Shown here: positions 46,443 to 56,202 of the stretch, piece by piece | Layout of the letters: every line of letters starts with the position of its first letter | Position numbering within the stretch: position 1 is the stretch's first letter | Source of the DNA: Flavobacterium sharifuzzamanii | Lineage (GTDB): Bacteria; Bacteroidota; Bacteroidia; Flavobacteriales; Flavobacteriaceae | NCBI RefSeq assembly: GCF_003254585.1 | Contig: NZ_QJGZ01000039.1 | Location: forward strand, 1-64,000 | Direction of reading: 5' to 3' | DNA length: 64,000 nucleotides | Program-made: the position numbers and the translations under genes | The notes under the pieces: generated by a model | Told to the model about the DNA's origin: nothing | The model's input: the letters and a program-made list of their open reading frames with translations, nothing else | Database searches by the model: none

Positions 46443-46472
46443 CGAATGTATAAATTATTTTTAGTGCACCAA
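46443..46472 (-). promoter_or_regulatory. promoter of the pheA leader and operon
   Basis: Read leftward, TTG (46472-46470) is followed after 19 bases by TACATTCG (46450-46443), one base off the TAnnTTTG consensus. Spacing is as expected for the Bacteroidota primary sigma factor, and the leader ATG follows 29 bases later. Confidence 0.6.
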
Positions 46473-46690
46473 AAAAAAGATTGCATTTTATGAAACAAAA
46501 AAGGATTTCTTAACAAATTTAGCAGGTTTTGTATGATAATATAAAAAAATCGGCTTAAAATGAGATATTTATAATAAGGTTCTGAGGTTCTAAGTTGCTG
46601 AGATGCTAAGTTTTTTTCGCCACGAATTCACGAATTAGCGCAAATCATTATGAATGATTAAATCCATTTGCAATATTAGTTCGCCTTTTT

Positions 46691-46792
46691 TGTCATTTCG
46701 AGGAACGAGAAATCTTCGCAAGCGGCTCGACAAAGATTGACGATTTTGATTGTAGAGTTACTCGTGAAGATTTCTCGTTCCTCGAAATGACA
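46691..46792. repeat. long palindrome TGTCATTTCGAGGAACGAGA, copy 2
   Basis: 46691-46717 and 46766-46792 are perfect inverted copies over 27 bases around a 48-base centre. It differs from the copy at 44.1 kb by changes in both arms that keep the pairing. It lies downstream of the DUF1501 gene. The stretch 46560-46660 before it holds degenerate TTCTGAGGTTCTAAG and CACGAATTC repeats and no gene. Confidence 0.8.
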
Positions 46793-46801
46793 AGATTGCG
46801 A

Positions 46802-47971
46802 TTATCCAAACAATCCTGAAACTGGTTTATTCAAAATTCCGATTTTTGAATAATCGAAGTTCATTTTTTCTTTTAATAAAGAAGCGTACACACTTCTAAA
46901 ATCAATTTCGTATTTTAAATCGCCATTATCTAAGTCTGCCAGATTTGGATTTCTTCCTAAAATAGTTCCTTTATTATTTCCTCCGATTATAAACATTGGA
47001 GCTGCGGTTCCGTGATCGGTTCCGTTGCCGTTGTCTTTTACTCGTCGCCCGAATTCAGAGAAAACTACAACTGTTACATTCTGTAATAACTGTGACTGCT
47101 TTAAATCAGAATAAAAACTATATAAGGAATCGTTTAAATCAGTTAATTTCCGTTCGTGGATAGAAAGCTGATTGTCGTGTGTATCAAATCCGTTAAGAGA
47201 CGTATAATACACTTTTGAATTAAGATTCCCTTTTATCAATCGCGCAATCCATTCGAGATTTTTGGATAATTCTGTTTTCGGATAACTGATTTCTGTTTTA
47301 GATTTTGCCAAAGCTTTCTGAATCTCATCTGAACCTTCGGTAACTGAGTTTGCAATTTTACGAACAAAATCTAAATGTGGATTTTTGGATAAAGTCACAT
47401 CTTCTTCTTTATCTGATTTTACTTTAAATCGGTTCGGATCTTTTACTGTTATAAAATTCGGCTCCACTCCTTTTAAAGCCAAATTATCAATCGAATCTAA
47501 GTTGATTCCCGCAGTCGCCTGATGTCCGTTGCATTGCAAATCCAAAAATCTTCCGAGCCAGCCTTCATTTATATATTTATTAGAATCGGTTGCAGTCTGC
47601 CAAATTTCTTGACTTCTAAAATGGGAACGAATTGGTTCTGGATAACCCACATTCTGAATTACCGTTAAATCCCCGTTTTGTTGCATTTGAGCGAAATCTT
47701 TCAACGAAGGATGAAAAGCCATTCCTTTATTTTTACTAATCACCAAATCTTTATTTAAAGCTATTTTGGTTCTATAGTCGTAATATAAAGGATCATCGTA
47801 CGGGATAAAAGTATTTAAACCATCGTTTCCACCATTCAGCTGTACAAAAACAACACATTGTTCTCCCATAACCAAATTGTTCTGAGAACCAAAAGCGTGT
47901 AAAAAATCAGGAAGTACAAGCAAGCCGCCTGTAAAAGTTCCCGTCAATGTTAGAAAATTTCTTCTATTCAT
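46802..47971 (-). CDS. DUF1501 protein, Tat-exported
   Basis: A 389-residue protein of the DUF1501 family, related to alkaline-phosphatase-like and sulfatase folds. The N-terminus, MNRRNFLTLTGTFTGGLLVL, is a twin-arginine signal. FVQLNGGNDGLNTFIPYDD (about 43-61), VVFSEFGRRVKDNGNGTDHG (about 306-325) and APMFIIGG follow. It is normally paired with a DUF1800 gene, as here, 12 bases upstream. The role is unknown. Confidence 0.9.
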   Translation of the reverse strand: MNRRNFLTLTGTFTGGLLVLPDFLHAFGSQNNLVMGEQCVVFVQLNGGNDGLNTFIPYDDPLYYDYRTKIALNKDLVISKNKGMAFHPSLKDFAQMQQNGDLTVIQNVGYPEPIRSHFRSQEIWQTATDSNKYINEGWLGRFLDLQCNGHQATAGINLDSIDNLALKGVEPNFITVKDPNRFKVKSDKEEDVTLSKNPHLDFVRKIANSVTEGSDEIQKALAKSKTEISYPKTELSKNLEWIARLIKGNLNSKVYYTSLNGFDTHDNQLSIHERKLTDLNDSLYSFYSDLKQSQLLQNVTVVVFSEFGRRVKDNGNGTDHGTAAPMFIIGGNNKGTILGRNPNLADLDNGDLKYEIDFRSVYASLLKEKMNFDYSKIGILNKPVSGLFG

Positions 47972-47983
47972 GATTACTGCTTT

Positions 47984-49381
47984 TTAGATTAATTGATATT
48001 CGGGAAGTTTGGTGATGTAATTAAAAAGTCTGACGACAGCAAATTCAGCGTGAGGATCTTTGGGATCAAAATCGTATTTCAGAAGATTTTCCATGTCTTT
48101 TTGCATCGATTCGTTTACATCAAATAAAAGTCTATTCGATAATTCGGCAATAATGGTTTTATTGTTTCCGCTGGAATCAAAATCAATCTTCACATCATTT
48201 TTTTCGAATTCTGCTTTTGGCGACTGAATTTGCCCATCCATTGTGTTTAATATTTTTCTCGAAATTGTTCTTCCATTACAAAGTAAATCTGAGGTATTAT
48301 TTCGCTGCAAATAAACCTGAGAAGTCAACCATGAATTTCCGCCATCCCAGCCTTTTACATTTACCTGATTATACAAATCCATTCCTTGCTGTCTCAAGAA
48401 AAGCGCAATCATGGCATTGTCAAAATCTTTAATTTCTAACTCATCAATAAGCTGAATAATATAAACCAATGGATCTTTGATTTTGTTTCCGGCATTTTCT
48501 TTGGCATATTCTTCTGTGAAAATTTTGGTCAGCAAAGGTTCAATTTCAAAGTTTTTCTTTCGAAAGTAATCGCCATAATGAACCACCAAATCTTCTGGCG
48601 GATTATCATAAACAAACCATTTAAGAATTTTTCGCGTGATTAAATATGGAATGTTTTTCTGTTCGAAAATAATATCGACTAAGTCATCTGCTTTCCAGTT
48701 TCCGGTTTTTCCGAAATAAATTTTATCGCTGTTATCTTCTATATTTTTTCTATAAACTGCGCCATCATCACCATAATTTAACCCCGCCAAAGCCCGTGCA
48801 CCGTTCTTAATATCGCTTTCAGAATAATTCCCAATTCCGATTGTGAATAATTCCAACAATTCCCGACTTAGATTTTCGTTGAATTTGCCTTTTTTATTAT
48901 CGACATTATCCAGATATTTAATCATGGCATTCGATTTTAGAATCTGCTTGGTTAATTCCTTAAAATTACCAAAAGCATTTTCGCGCAAAATCATGTTGTG
49001 CTGATAAATCCAGTAATTGACTTTTACTTTTTGGGTTGTCGACACGAAGTGATTGTGCCAGAAACAGACCATGTTTTCGCGAAGCGGAAATTCATCCGTC
49101 CGCATTTTATCAATCCACCACTTTCTGAATTCTATAGCCGAATAAATTTCTCTTTTCAGAACTTTTTTCTTAGCTACTGAATCAGCATCTTTAATGGATT
49201 GTTTTAATTCCTTTAGCTGAAGAAGTGTTTTAGGATCGTCTTCTAAAAAAGCGGGGAGTTGTTTATCAACTTTTGAAGCATAAGATTTTTTCAGAAATTT
49301 TTCAATTCCCAATTTCTCGATTTCATCGGCTTCTTTTCCTGAGAAGCCTAATCGTAAGGACCAAAGACTGCTTTTTTTCAT
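47984..49381 (-). CDS. DUF1800 protein
   Basis: A 465-residue helical protein of the DUF1800 family. The core blocks are WWIDKMRTDEFPLRENMVCF, HNHFVST and NENLSRELLELFTIG, with AGLNYGDDG shortly after. I see no signal peptide at the start, although its partner has a Tat signal; a longer or different start is not apparent. Its function is unknown. It is co-transcribed with the DUF1501 gene. Confidence 0.9.
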   Translation of the reverse strand: MKKSSLWSLRLGFSGKEADEIEKLGIEKFLKKSYASKVDKQLPAFLEDDPKTLLQLKELKQSIKDADSVAKKKVLKREIYSAIEFRKWWIDKMRTDEFPLRENMVCFWHNHFVSTTQKVKVNYWIYQHNMILRENAFGNFKELTKQILKSNAMIKYLDNVDNKKGKFNENLSRELLELFTIGIGNYSESDIKNGARALAGLNYGDDGAVYRKNIEDNSDKIYFGKTGNWKADDLVDIIFEQKNIPYLITRKILKWFVYDNPPEDLVVHYGDYFRKKNFEIEPLLTKIFTEEYAKENAGNKIKDPLVYIIQLIDELEIKDFDNAMIALFLRQQGMDLYNQVNVKGWDGGNSWLTSQVYLQRNNTSDLLCNGRTISRKILNTMDGQIQSPKAEFEKNDVKIDFDSSGNNKTIIAELSNRLLFDVNESMQKDMENLLKYDFDPKDPHAEFAVVRLFNYITKLPEYQLI

Positions 49382-49553
49382 CGTTCAGAAATTATTACAA
49401 TAAGACTTGAATTTCTTTTAAAGGTTTAATTCTTTTAAAGATGCTAAGTCGCTGAGATTCTAAGGTGCTGAGTTTTGAAAAGTCTTTGGTAATAATTAGA
49501 ACGGGGAATTTTTGGGGATATTGTTTCTTTAATATTAATAATCATAATCAAAC

Positions 49554-49628
49554 ATAGCCCGTGGTTTCAACCACGGGAAACGGATTGGGGCAACGCATTG
49601 TGTTCCTGTGGTTGAAACCACAGGCTAT
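49554..49628. repeat. paired palindrome (BIME-like element), copy 3
   Basis: CCCGTGGTTTCAACCACGGG (49558-49577) and CCTGTGGTTGAAACCACAGG (49605-49624) face each other, bounded by ATAGCC and GGCTAT. The two stems differ by a base pair that is changed on both sides. Upstream (49435-49475) lies a degenerate GATGCTAAGTCGCTGAG repeat. Confidence 0.75.
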
Positions 49629-49653
49629 ATTCAAAAAAAATCACTAAACCTTC

Positions 49654-49908
49654 TTAATATAAAAATTCATCTACGAATTCTTTGTTTTCATTTAGATATA
49701 AAAAATAATTAGCTGTCTTTTTTTCACCTTTAGAAAGCTCTAATTTGATTTCAATACATGGAGTTGGAATAAAATCATGGTCGATTACGATTGAAATAGA
49801 TTTTGGAATAATTTCAAGAATATTCAAATCTACAAAATCAATTTTCTTCAAATATTCTTGAGCTAACTCATAATATTCGTTTTTATACTGAACAATATTT
49901 AAATCCAT
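49654..49908 (-). CDS. small protein of unknown function
   Basis: An 84-residue acidic protein with no signal peptide, cysteine cluster or motif I know. It follows the next small gene by 7 bases on the same strand, so the two are probably one unit. It might be the remains of a polymorphic-toxin immunity type gene, but nothing in the sequence proves it. Confidence 0.55.
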   Translation of the reverse strand: MDLNIVQYKNEYYELAQEYLKKIDFVDLNILEIIPKSISIVIDHDFIPTPCIEIKLELSKGEKKTANYFLYLNENKEFVDEFLY

Positions 49909-49915
49909 TCGAATA

Positions 49916-50293
49916 TCAATATTTTACTTTTTTCCAATAATACCTCGATCTGTCAACATCATCAAATATATAAGCTATTCTTTTATCATCTACTTTAAAA
50001 AATTTCATAGGATGCCTGTTATTATCATAAAGCAATAATGTATCTCCATACACTATCCATTTGCCATATTCATCAGTAGAACTTCTTAAAACATTTTTTC
50101 TTGCCATTCTTCTAGAATTATACTTTTGAAATAAACATTTATAGGTATTATCATCTCTTAAATATAAAACACTAATATCATACGAATAACCAATTGCGGG
50201 ATAAGAATCATAAGTGATTCTATAAATAACATCTCTCTTCTGAGCAAATGCAGAATTGATCAAAAAGAAAACTAAGATTAAAGCTTTATTCAT
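49916..50293 (-). CDS. small secreted protein of unknown function
   Basis: A 125-residue protein with a signal peptide (residues 1-17, MNKALILVFFLINSAFA). The mature part is basic and Tyr-rich (DVIYRITYDSYPAIGYSYD). The ATG at 50293 is chosen over one 18 codons upstream because it starts the signal peptide. No family is recognised. Confidence 0.6.
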   Translation of the reverse strand: MNKALILVFFLINSAFAQKRDVIYRITYDSYPAIGYSYDISVLYLRDDNTYKCLFQKYNSRRMARKNVLRSSTDEYGKWIVYGDTLLLYDNNRHPMKFFKVDDKRIAYIFDDVDRSRYYWKKVKY

Positions 50294-50412
50294 AATAATT
50301 ATTCTATACGTGTCTAACAACAAATAAACAAAAAAAGCAGTTATCATTACGACAACTGCTTTTCATATATCAATTTAAAAATCTAAAATCTCAGATCTAA
50401 ATTCTAAAATCA

Positions 50413-52806
50413 TTAAGACCCACACATCTCACAATCCTCAGGATCTGCTGCTTGTGCTTTTAAAAGCATCGCTTTGTAATCCTCAACGCTGATTGCTTCA
50501 GTTTCTGCAACTAAAGATGGAGCTGTTTCTTCTTTTTTATCATTGTTTAATGTGAATTTAATCGCATCTACAGCCGCTTTTGTTCTTAGGTAATACATTC
50601 CTGTTTTTAAACCAGATTGCCAAGCGTAGAAGTGCATTGACGTAAGTTTAGAATAGTTTGCATCCTGCATGAACAAGTTTAACGATTGAGATTGGTCAAT
50701 GAAATATCCTCTTTGACGAGACATATCGATAATATCTTTCATCGACATTTCCCAAACTGTTTTATAAAGATCTTTCAAGTCTTGTGGAATTCTATCAATA
50801 TTTTGAACAGATCCATTATGACGCATAATTTCTTGTTTCAAATCTTCGTTCCATAAACCTAGTTTTACTAAGTCTTCTAGTAAGTGTTTGTTTACTACGA
50901 TGAACTCCCCAGACAATACACGACGAGTATAAATGTTTGATGTATATGGTTCGAAAGCTTCGTTGTTTCCAAGAATTTGTGAAGTCGAGGCAGTTGGCAT
51001 TGGCGCTACTAACAATGAATTACGAACTCCGTGTTCCATAACTTCTTTTCTTAATGAAGCCCAGTCCCAACGACCAGATAATTCTTCATCTTTCATTCCC
51101 CACATATTGTATTGGAATTCTCCTTGAGACATTGGCGAACCTTCGAAAGTTGAATATGGCCCTTCTTCTTTTGCCATTTCCATAGAAGCGGTTACAGCAG
51201 CAAAGTATAAAGTTTCGAAAATCTCTTGGTTTAATTTTTTAGCTTCATCGCTTGTAAACGGCATACGCAACATAATGAAAGCATCTGCTAAACCTTGCAC
51301 ACCTAAACCTACTGGACGGTGACGCATATTAGAGTTTTCTGCTTCTTTTACTGGGTAGTAGTTTCTGTCGATTACTTTGTTCAAGTTACGAGTTACACGT
51401 TTTGTAACATTGTAAAGCGCTTGGTGATCAAATTGTCCATTATCAATAAACATTGGTAATGAGATAGAAGCCAAGTTACAAACTGCGATTTCATCTTTAG
51501 AAGTAAACTCCATAATCTCTGTACACAAGTTTGAAGAACGAATTGTTCCTAAATTCTTGTGGTTCGATTTACGGTTTGCTGCATCTTTGTACAACATATA
51601 TGGCGTTCCAGTCTCGATTTGAGATTCTAGGATTTTCTCCCATAATTCACGAGCACGGATTGTTTTTCTTCCTTTTCCTTGAAATTCATAATCCGTATAT
51701 AATGCTTCAAATTCATCTCCATAAACATCATATAACCCTGGACATTCGTTAGGACACATCAAAGTCCAAGTTGAATCTTCCTGAACACGTTTCATGAATA
51801 AATCTGAAGTCCACATAGCAAAGAATAAATCTCTTGCACGCATTTCTTCTTTTCCTGTATTTTTCTTTAAATCCAAGAAATCGAAAATATCAGCATGCCA
51901 AGTTTCGATGTAAATCGCAAAACTTCCTTTACGTTTTCCTCCACCTTGATCTACATAACGAGCAGTATCGTTGAAAACTCTCAACATCGGAACAATTCCG
52001 TTTGAAGTTCCATTTGTACCGCGAATGTATGATCCAGTTGCACGAACGTTATGAATAGAAAGTCCGATTCCTCCCGCTGACTGCGAGATTTTTGCTGTTT
52101 GTTTTAATGTATCGTAAATACCGTCAATACTATCATCTTGCATTGCTAAAAGGAAACAAGAAGACATTTGTGGTTTTGGAGTTCCCGCGTTGAACAACGT
52201 TGGCGTTGCGTGCGTAAAGAACTTTTTAGACATTAAGTCGTAAGTTTCAATAACCGATTTTAAATCATCTAAGTGAATACCAACAGAAACACGCATTAAC
52301 ATGTGCTGCGGACGTTCCACTATTTTTCCGTTTATTTTAAGAAGGTAAGAACGCTCTAAGGTTTTAAAACCAAAATAATCGTAATTAAAATCTCTTGTAT
52401 AAATGATATGAGAATCTAAAAAAGCAGCGTTTTCCTGAATCACTTTGTAAACATCATCAGCAATCAATGGCGCATCTTGACCATTTCTTGGGTTTACGTA
52501 GTGATACATATCTTTCATCGTTTCTGAGAAAGATTTTTTGGTATTTGAATGCAGGTTAGAAATTGCTACACGAGCTGCCAATTGAGCATAATCAGGATGC
52601 GCAATTGTCATAGAAGCCGCCGTTTCTGCTGCAAGATTATCCAATTCAGAAGTCGAAACCCCATCATACAATCCTTCGATAACTCTCATGGCTACCTTAA
52701 CTGGATCTACGAGCTCATTCAAGCCGTAACACAATTTTTTGATTCTTTCTGTAATCTTATCAAACATTACGGGCTCTCTGTGGCCATCTCTTTTTACTAC
52801 ATACAT
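50413..52806 (-). CDS. nrdA: ribonucleoside-diphosphate reductase alpha subunit, class Ia
   Basis: A 797-residue large subunit, which reduces ribonucleotides to deoxyribonucleotides. An N-terminal ATP cone (about 1-90, [20 protein letters not shown]) allows dATP control. The catalytic barrel has SSCFLLAM (about 215), [10 protein letters not shown] (about 452, with the active-site Cys just before) and [20 protein letters not shown] (about 610). The C-terminal redox cysteines are in DCEMCGS. No intein is present. nrdB lies 264 bases upstream on the same strand. Confidence 0.96.
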   Translation of the reverse strand: MYVVKRDGHREPVMFDKITERIKKLCYGLNELVDPVKVAMRVIEGLYDGVSTSELDNLAAETAASMTIAHPDYAQLAARVAISNLHSNTKKSFSETMKDMYHYVNPRNGQDAPLIADDVYKVIQENAAFLDSHIIYTRDFNYDYFGFKTLERSYLLKINGKIVERPQHMLMRVSVGIHLDDLKSVIETYDLMSKKFFTHATPTLFNAGTPKPQMSSCFLLAMQDDSIDGIYDTLKQTAKISQSAGGIGLSIHNVRATGSYIRGTNGTSNGIVPMLRVFNDTARYVDQGGGKRKGSFAIYIETWHADIFDFLDLKKNTGKEEMRARDLFFAMWTSDLFMKRVQEDSTWTLMCPNECPGLYDVYGDEFEALYTDYEFQGKGRKTIRARELWEKILESQIETGTPYMLYKDAANRKSNHKNLGTIRSSNLCTEIMEFTSKDEIAVCNLASISLPMFIDNGQFDHQALYNVTKRVTRNLNKVIDRNYYPVKEAENSNMRHRPVGLGVQGLADAFIMLRMPFTSDEAKKLNQEIFETLYFAAVTASMEMAKEEGPYSTFEGSPMSQGEFQYNMWGMKDEELSGRWDWASLRKEVMEHGVRNSLLVAPMPTASTSQILGNNEAFEPYTSNIYTRRVLSGEFIVVNKHLLEDLVKLGLWNEDLKQEIMRHNGSVQNIDRIPQDLKDLYKTVWEMSMKDIIDMSRQRGYFIDQSQSLNLFMQDANYSKLTSMHFYAWQSGLKTGMYYLRTKAAVDAIKFTLNNDKKEETAPSLVAETEAISVEDYKAMLLKAQAADPEDCEMCGS

Positions 52807-52894
52807 AAGCTTACCTTTTATAGTTATTGAAAAAATGAAAGTAACTAGAGAACGGACTCCAGCACTTAAACATTGCGTGTTTTTAAATTAATTT

Positions 52895-52916
52895 TTGAGA
52901 ATTACCAAATTCTCAA
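52895..52916. other. hairpin in the nrdB-nrdA spacer
   Basis: TTGAGAATT and AATTCTCAA form a perfect 9-bp stem with a 4-base loop. No T-run follows on either strand, so it is not a standard terminator. A second imperfect hairpin (AGCATTT and AAATGCT, 53029-53053) lies nearer nrdB. Together they may be mRNA-processing or regulatory structures in the nrdA leader. Confidence 0.45.
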
Positions 52917-53070
52917 TAGTTACTCGTTTCAAATTCGAAAATCGAACTTAAATACGTCAAAAATTGTTATTGAATCTACGATTTGGGGAAAGAGACTCAA
53001 CCTAAAAATATTCTGTTAATCTTTTTTCAGCATTTCTTGAGGAAGTAAATGCTAAAAGTATTTTTGTTGT

Positions 53071-54048
53071 CTAAAAATCTGCATCAAATGAAATTTTCTG
53101 AGCATCACTATCTGTGTTCATAACTCCAGATTTTTGATACTCTGCAACACGTTTTTCAAAGAAATTAGTTTTTCCTTGAAGAGAAATCATGTCCATGAAA
53201 TCAAACGGATTCGCTGATCCATACACACGCTCGCAACCTAATTCTACTAATAATCTATCAGCAACAAATTCTAAATATTGCGTCATCAAAGTAGCATTCA
53301 TACCAATTAAACTTACCGGAAGAGATTCTGTAACAAATTGTCTTTCGATATCTAAGGCATCAACAATGATTTCTTTGATTCTATCTTTTGGAACTTTGTT
53401 AACCAAGTGATGATTGTGCAAGTGAACTGCAAAATCACAGTGTACACCTTCGTCACGAGAAATCAGCTCATTAGAAAAAGTCAAACCTGGCATCAAACCA
53501 CGTTTTTTCAACCAATAAATTGAACAGAAAGCTCCTGAGAAAAAGATTCCTTCAACTGCAGCAAAAGCAATAAGTCTTTCAGCAAATGAATCAGACTCGA
53601 TCCATTTTAAAGCCCATTCTCCTTTTTTAGCAATAGCCGGGAAAACTTCTAAAGCATTAAACAACTCTGTTTTCTCAGCTTCATCTTTAACGTAAGTATC
53701 AATCAATAAAGAATACGTTTCACTGTGAATGTTTTCCATCATGATTTGGAAACCATAGAAAAACTTCGCTTCAGCATATTGAACTTCGTTTACAAAGTTC
53801 TCAGCCAAATTCTCATTTACGATTCCGTCAGAAGCAGCAAAGAATGCTAAAATATGTTTAATGAAATATCTTTCGTCGTCATTCAATTTATTGTTCCAAT
53901 CTGTCAAATCTTGGTGCAAATCGATTTCTTCAGCAGTCCAGAAACTAGCTTCCATTTTTTTATACCATTCCCAAATATCATGATGTTTGATAGGAAAAAT
54001 AACGAAACGATTTTTATTTTCTTGTAAGATTGGTTCTACTTGAGACAT
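53071..54048 (-). CDS. nrdB: ribonucleoside-diphosphate reductase beta subunit, class Ia
   Basis: A 325-residue small subunit with the diiron-tyrosyl site. Metal ligands show in [12 protein letters not shown] (about 104-115) and [13 protein letters not shown] (about 199-211); [13 protein letters not shown] lies in the N-terminal part. The C-terminal tail (KISFDADF) is the part that docks on NrdA. It is read before nrdA, the reverse of the enteric order. Confidence 0.95.
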   Translation of the reverse strand: MSQVEPILQENKNRFVIFPIKHHDIWEWYKKMEASFWTAEEIDLHQDLTDWNNKLNDDERYFIKHILAFFAASDGIVNENLAENFVNEVQYAEAKFFYGFQIMMENIHSETYSLLIDTYVKDEAEKTELFNALEVFPAIAKKGEWALKWIESDSFAERLIAFAAVEGIFFSGAFCSIYWLKKRGLMPGLTFSNELISRDEGVHCDFAVHLHNHHLVNKVPKDRIKEIIVDALDIERQFVTESLPVSLIGMNATLMTQYLEFVADRLLVELGCERVYGSANPFDFMDMISLQGKTNFFEKRVAEYQKSGVMNTDSDAQKISFDADF

Positions 54049-54386
54049 GACAATTTTTATTTAATTTTTATACCGAATTTTTTGCTAATTCAATAGACTA
54101 CAAAGATTGTCAATTAACGCCAAAAATGAAAGTCAAACTTATTCACAATTTGCTGTAGTTTTTAACAACGTTAATTTTTTGAGAAACTTTTCATACAATA
54201 ATTAATTTACTGTAAATGAAACATTTAAAACCTACAATTACACCTGAAAGCCCCGTAAAATATAGACTTTTAAATATAAAAAGCAAGAAATTTTAAATAG
54301 TTTTAAAAAGTTTTTTTTGAGTTAAAACTTTGTTTTTTTGAGTCAAAAAATGAAGTCAAAAAAAGGTATAAATTACACTTTAAATT
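54049..54386. other. nrdB upstream region without a gene
   Basis: This 338-base AT-rich spacer must hold the nrdB promoter. I see no perfect TAnnTTTG match, no clear NrdR-box pair and no strong hairpin in it. Confidence 0.5.
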
Positions 54387-54956
54387 TTAAGAATTTTTAA
54401 GTTCTTCAGCTACCTTTTCAAGTTCCAAATACCAGTCCTCTCCAAAACGGCGAATCAGCGCTTCTTTTACAAATTTGTAAACCGGAACCTCTAACTCTTT
54501 TCCTAAAGAACAAGCGTCATCGCAAATATCCCATTTATCGTAATTTACCGCTGCAAATTCTGTAAAGTCTTTTACACGAATTGGATATAAATGACAAGAA
54601 ACCGGTTTTTTCCAGTCAACTACTCCTTGATTATATGCTTGCTCAATTCCACAAAGCGCAGTTTTTCCGTCAAATATTACGTAAGCACAATCTTTATTGT
54701 CAATAAGTGGGGTTTCAAGATCACCATCAGTTCCTTTTACCCACGTTCCTTGCGCTTCGATTGCTTCAATTCCTTCTTTTCGTAAAAAAGGTTTTACTTT
54801 TGGATAGATTTCTTCTAAGATTTTAGTTTCAGCCTCATTCAAAGGCGCGCCCGCATCTCCATCAACACAACATGCTCCTTTACAAGCAGACAAGTTGCAC
54901 ACAAATTCTTTTTCCAGAATGTCCTCTGAAATAATAGTTTTACCTAACTGAAACAT
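54387..54956 (-). CDS. DUF3109 cysteine-cluster protein
   Basis: A 189-residue protein of the DUF3109 family. Cysteines occur in [19 protein letters not shown] (about 18-36), [23 protein letters not shown] and [13 protein letters not shown]. The pattern resembles the YkgJ-type CxxxCC proteins, one of which is encoded at 1.4 kb. A metal-linked role is inferred; no function is established. Confidence 0.85.
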   Translation of the reverse strand: MFQLGKTIISEDILEKEFVCNLSACKGACCVDGDAGAPLNEAETKILEEIYPKVKPFLRKEGIEAIEAQGTWVKGTDGDLETPLIDNKDCAYVIFDGKTALCGIEQAYNQGVVDWKKPVSCHLYPIRVKDFTEFAAVNYDKWDICDDACSLGKELEVPVYKFVKEALIRRFGEDWYLELEKVAEELKNS

Positions 54957-55023
54957 GATATTTAATACTGTAATTTATAAAGTGCAAAGATAGTCAAAGA
55001 AAGGAGATAAAATAGGATGAAAA

Positions 55024-55144
55024 TTTAACCGCAAAGTTCGCAAGGATTTACGCAAAGGTTCGCAAAGTTTACATCCACACATTTCAATTACCTATTCTAA
55101 CTTTGCGAACCTTGCGAATTAACTTTGCGTGCTTTGCGGTTAAA
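55024..55144. repeat. GCAAAGTTCGCAAGG-type intergenic repeat, copy 2
   Basis: TTTAACCGCAAAG (55024-55036) and CTTTGCGGTTAAA (55132-55144) are perfect 13-bp inverted ends. Between them GTTCGCAAGG units on the left face CTTTGCGAACCTTGCGAA on the right, so nearly the whole 121 bases can fold. It fills much of the 356-base spacer before the MarC gene. Confidence 0.75.
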
Positions 55145-55270
55145 CCTATTATAAGTTTTACTAAATGCAAAAGAAAACAACAATTGTTACAAATATCACT
55201 TTTTTAACCAATAAAACATGTTTTTATAACAAAAATACATTGTATCGAAAAAACACCTAACTTTATTAAC

Positions 55271-55278
55271 TACTTTTG
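55271..55278 (+). promoter_or_regulatory. -7 element of the marC-family gene
   Basis: TACTTTTG fits TAnnTTTG exactly and lies 34 bases before the start codon. No TTG stands at the ideal distance; one lies 28 bases upstream. Confidence 0.45.
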
Positions 55279-55312
55279 CAGCAGTTTTTTAAACCCTAAA
55301 AATCAAAGCGAT

Positions 55313-55891
55313 ATGTTAGAAATCGATTTTAAAGAAATCATTACCGTTAGTATGGTGCTTTTTGCCGTAATTGATATTGTTGGTTCAATTCCGATTATTG
55401 TAAATTTAAGAGCTAAAGTCGGACACATCGAATCTGAAAAAGCTTCTATTGTGGCAGGTGCCATTATGATTGTTTTTCTTTTTGTTGGGGAAGGTTTGTT
55501 AAATTTAATTGGTATCGACGTTCATTCGTTTGCCGTTGCGGGATCTTTCGTTTTGTTCTTTCTGGCTTTAGAAATGATTTTAGGAATCAGAATTTATCGT
55601 GATGAAGAACCAGGATCTGCCTCTATTGTACCCTTGGCTTTTCCTTTAATCGCCGGAGCAGGAACCATGACCACTTTATTATCGCTTCGATCTCAGTTTC
55701 ATACCATTAATATTATCATTGCAATTGTACTAAATATCATCTTGGTTTACATCGTTTTGAAGTCTTCTAAAAAAATCGAAAATCTATTGGGAGAGAACGG
55801 ACTTGGTGTGGTTCGCAAGACATTTGGAGTAATACTTTTAGCAATTGCTGTTAAATTATTCGCTGCTAATGTTAAAGGTTTGTTTGTCTAA
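55313..55891 (+). CDS. MarC-family membrane protein
   Basis: A 192-residue protein with six hydrophobic segments spread over its length. GSIPIIVNLRAK near 24-35 and ASIVPLAFPLIAGAGTMTTL near 102-121 are the two family blocks. The family has no proven function; the early link to multiple antibiotic resistance was withdrawn for E. coli MarC. It is alone with its own promoter. Confidence 0.88.
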   Translation: MLEIDFKEIITVSMVLFAVIDIVGSIPIIVNLRAKVGHIESEKASIVAGAIMIVFLFVGEGLLNLIGIDVHSFAVAGSFVLFFLALEMILGIRIYRDEEPGSASIVPLAFPLIAGAGTMTTLLSLRSQFHTINIIIAIVLNIILVYIVLKSSKKIENLLGENGLGVVRKTFGVILLAIAVKLFAANVKGLFV

Positions 55892-55998
55892 ATTTTATTT
55901 TTATAAATTTACCCCGTAAAATTTCTAAAATACAACTTTAAGGCAATTTCCCCATAAAGTTCTACTTTATATTTTTAGACAAAAACAAAAACAACCTT

Positions 55999-56202
55999 AT
56001 GAAAATTTTCACTTCAATCTTAGTGCTTTTGGCATTAGCTTTAATCGTTTTTAATATTACGCTATTAGACTTTCAAAACCCTTTTCAAGGAGATAGTATG
56101 GTAGCTTTTATTGGAATCGCCGCTTCATTTTGCGCTGTTTTGATTCTTTTGATTTTTAGAATTTCAAAAAGAATTGAAGAAAAAATGAATGACAACAGAT
56201 AA
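55999..56202 (+). CDS. small membrane protein
   Basis: A 67-residue protein with two hydrophobic segments (about 5-22 and 33-52) and a basic tail. The next gene starts 14 bases before this one ends, so the two are translationally coupled. No family is recognised; the link to the oxidoreductase is by position only. Confidence 0.65.
   Translation: MKIFTSILVLLALALIVFNITLLDFQNPFQGDSMVAFIGIAASFCAVLILLIFRISKRIEEKMNDNR

Noticed and set aside
49654-50293. Toxin-immunity or toxin-antitoxin pair
   Set aside because: Two small adjacent genes invite the idea, but no toxin domain or motif is visible and one has a plain signal peptide.
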